Assembly: GCA_937870755.1 (NCBI GenBank)
Contig: CALMZV010000011.1
Coordinates: 1 to 64,000, forward strand
Direction of reading: 5' to 3'
DNA: 64,000 nucleotides
Source: an uncultured Methylocystaceae bacterium
Lineage (GTDB): Bacteria > Pseudomonadota > Alphaproteobacteria > Rhizobiales > Beijerinckiaceae
The position numbers were made by a program, and so were the translations under genes. This document shows positions 62,184-64,000 of this stretch, one piece after another. The notes under the pieces were generated by a model, which was not told the DNA's origin, ran no database searches, and saw only the letters and a list, made by a program, of their open reading frames with translations. Each line of letters starts with the position of its first letter. Within the stretch, counting starts at the first letter, position 1.

Positions 62184-62501
62184 ATGGCACTCCTCTCCCG
62201 GTTTCTGAAAGACAAGCGCGGCGGCGCGGTCGAGCGCATCGCGATCATGGCCGCGGCGATCGGCCTTGCGAGCGTCGGCGGCGCGCAGATGATGCAGGTT
62301 GCGGTGAAGGACGGAACATTGCCGCGCATCGCCATCATTCGCGGCGACGGCGATCTGGCGCGGCTCGCCCAATCGGCGCCCAGACCCGCGACCGCGCCGA
62401 CCGGCGCGCCGGCGGCCGGCGTCGATCATTCCACGACCGCCAGCATTCGCGCGATCGGCAGAGAAATCAAACTCGATCCCTGCACCGGCCAACCGAAATA
62501 A
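62184..62501 (+). CDS. Small protein with Flp-pilin-like N-terminus
   Basis: A 105-residue protein starting MALLSRFLKDKRGGAVERIA then a hydrophobic helix IMAAAIGLASVGGAQMM. The start resembles Flp/TadE pilins (short basic leader, processed before a Glu five residues into the helix); here the GGAVER sequence has the Glu in a similar place. The rest is polar with Pro/Ala stretches and ends LDPCTGQPK. No tad genes are adjacent. It could be a minor pilin-like protein. Confidence 0.5.
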   Translation: MALLSRFLKDKRGGAVERIAIMAAAIGLASVGGAQMMQVAVKDGTLPRIAIIRGDGDLARLAQSAPRPATAPTGAPAAGVDHSTTASIRAIGREIKLDPCTGQPK

Positions 62502-62505
62502 TCGG

Positions 62506-63207
62506 CTATCCCAGGAAATCCAGCAGCGCGGCGTTGACGGCCTGCGGCTGTTCGAGCGTCGTCATGTGCCCGCTTTCGGGAACGACGACGAGGCTGGCGC
62601 CGGCGATGGCGTCGGCCATTTCGCGCGCGCGGGCCGGCGGGGTCAGCGCGTCCCGGTCGCCGACCAGCACAAGCGTCGGCACGGAAATTCGCGGCAGCAG
62701 CGGCCGCGCATCGCGCCGGCCGATGATCGCCTGCGCCTGACGCAGGAAGGCCTCGACCCCGATCGCCTCCGCCATGTCGACGATCGTCTGCACGAGCGCG
62801 GCGTCGGCCATATGCGCGGGATGGATCGACTGGGCGAGGTTCGATTCGGCGGCGGCGCGCATGCCTTTGGCGCGCGCAAGCTGCATGCGTTCGCGCCGCG
62901 CGGCGCGCGCCTCCTCGCTTTCGGGGCCTGCCTGCGTATCCATGAGCGCCAGCCGCGTCACGCGTTCGGGCGCCGTCGCCATGATTTCGAGCGCGATATA
63001 GCCGCCCATCGAGAAGCCGCAGAGCGCGAATCGCGCCGGCGCGCGCGCCAGAACGCCCGCCGCGATGGTCGCCATGTCGTCGGCGCGGGTGTGGTCGGCG
63101 ACGGCGACCGAGCGGCCGCCGAGCGCGGCGACCTGGGCGGCATACATGCGCGGGTCGCAGGCAAGGCCCGGAATCAGCAGGACGGGCGTTGTGTCGGATT
63201 CGGTCAT
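62506..63207 (-). CDS. Alpha/beta-hydrolase
   Basis: A 233-residue alpha/beta-hydrolase. The nucleophile elbow is CGFSMGGYIALE, the oxyanion region LIPGLACDPRMYAAQV, the acid in LVLVGDRDALTPP and the catalytic His in VPESGHMTTLEQP. It resembles small carboxylesterases and 3-oxoadipate enol-lactonase-like proteins. Start is either 63207 or 63213. It is convergent with the Flp-like gene, four bases apart, and divergent from the helicase gene. Confidence 0.85.
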   Translation of the reverse strand: MTESDTTPVLLIPGLACDPRMYAAQVAALGGRSVAVADHTRADDMATIAAGVLARAPARFALCGFSMGGYIALEIMATAPERVTRLALMDTQAGPESEEARAARRERMQLARAKGMRAAAESNLAQSIHPAHMADAALVQTIVDMAEAIGVEAFLRQAQAIIGRRDARPLLPRISVPTLVLVGDRDALTPPARAREMADAIAGASLVVVPESGHMTTLEQPQAVNAALLDFLG

Positions 63208-63488
63208 GGCCATGAGCTCCGGCAAAGTCGCTTCCAAGGGAAAATGGAGCAGATCGACGGGAAAACGGCGGTTTTCCGGCGGTTTCGATTGACTTTCCCG
63301 CAGATTCGCCTAAATGCCCCTGATCGGACGGCGAAGATCGTTGGCCCGCCCGCCGCGAAAAGCGGCCCTCTCCGACATCTCGGCGCGTCGCGTCGCGATC
63401 CCAGTCCTTGGCGCGCAGAGCGCCAGTTACGAGCGCGTCCTGCGGCCCGCGCCCTTTTCCCATTACAGCGCCGCACTCAGGACTATTG

Positions 63489-64000
<512 letters not shown>

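Overview
This 64 kb window is a GC-rich (visibly well above 60 percent) bacterial chromosome segment. It fits an alphaproteobacterium of the order Hyphomicrobiales (Rhizobiales): a PdhB with a fused lipoyl domain, DUF5076 inside the pdh operon, PopZ, an AapJ/Q/M-type amino-acid transporter, an NDUFS4-like Complex I subunit, a bacterial transglutaminase-like cysteine peptidase, and glnB-glnA behind a sigma-54-like promoter. I cannot name the genus. There is no rRNA or CRISPR array; four tRNA genes are present (Arg-TCT, Pro-TGG, Cys-GCA, Asn-GTT).

Layout. 1-4.2 kb is the end of an integrative element: the C-terminus of TrbI, DUF2274, a LysR regulator, an AlpA-like regulator and a tyrosine integrase next to the 3' end of guaA, the probable attachment site. 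4.2-23 kb is mostly housekeeping and envelope genes: guaA, an Aat-like transferase, rsmB, two large polytopic membrane proteins with GtrA and a UDP-galactopyranose-mutase-like flavoprotein, aapJQM without an adjacent ATPase gene, metC, a PAP2 phosphatase, an acyl-CoA dehydrogenase, two tRNAs, DUF192 and a two-domain cold-shock protein. 23-33 kb holds a sirtuin, a possible attenuator ahead of a small membrane protein, and the pyruvate dehydrogenase operon (pdhA-pdhB-DUF5076-pdhC-lpdA) with lipA, interrupted by a gene for the membrane half of a class III cyclase. 33-47 kb carries ftsB, popZ, tolC, pcm, small envelope genes, tRNA-Cys and tRNA-Asn, two DJ-1/PfpI-domain genes, photolyase, a cyclopropane synthase, cysteine synthase and a sulfurtransferase.

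47.7-53.5 kb is the most unusual part: a quorum-sensing locus with two luxI-type and three luxR-type genes, a methyltransferase, an uncharacterised 124-residue protein and a small gene overlapping the second luxI. The first LuxI lacks three residues that are almost invariant in AHL synthases; the second is intact, but its ribosome binding site lies inside a hairpin. The third luxR sits in AT-rich DNA unlike its surroundings, which suggests horizontal acquisition.

53.6-64 kb returns to core functions: a macro-domain protein, glnB-glnA, two MgtC/SapB proteins, a GT4 glycosyltransferase, parE, an Ldh2-family dehydrogenase, a Flp-like small protein, an alpha/beta hydrolase and the start of a DEAD-box helicase gene that runs off the window.
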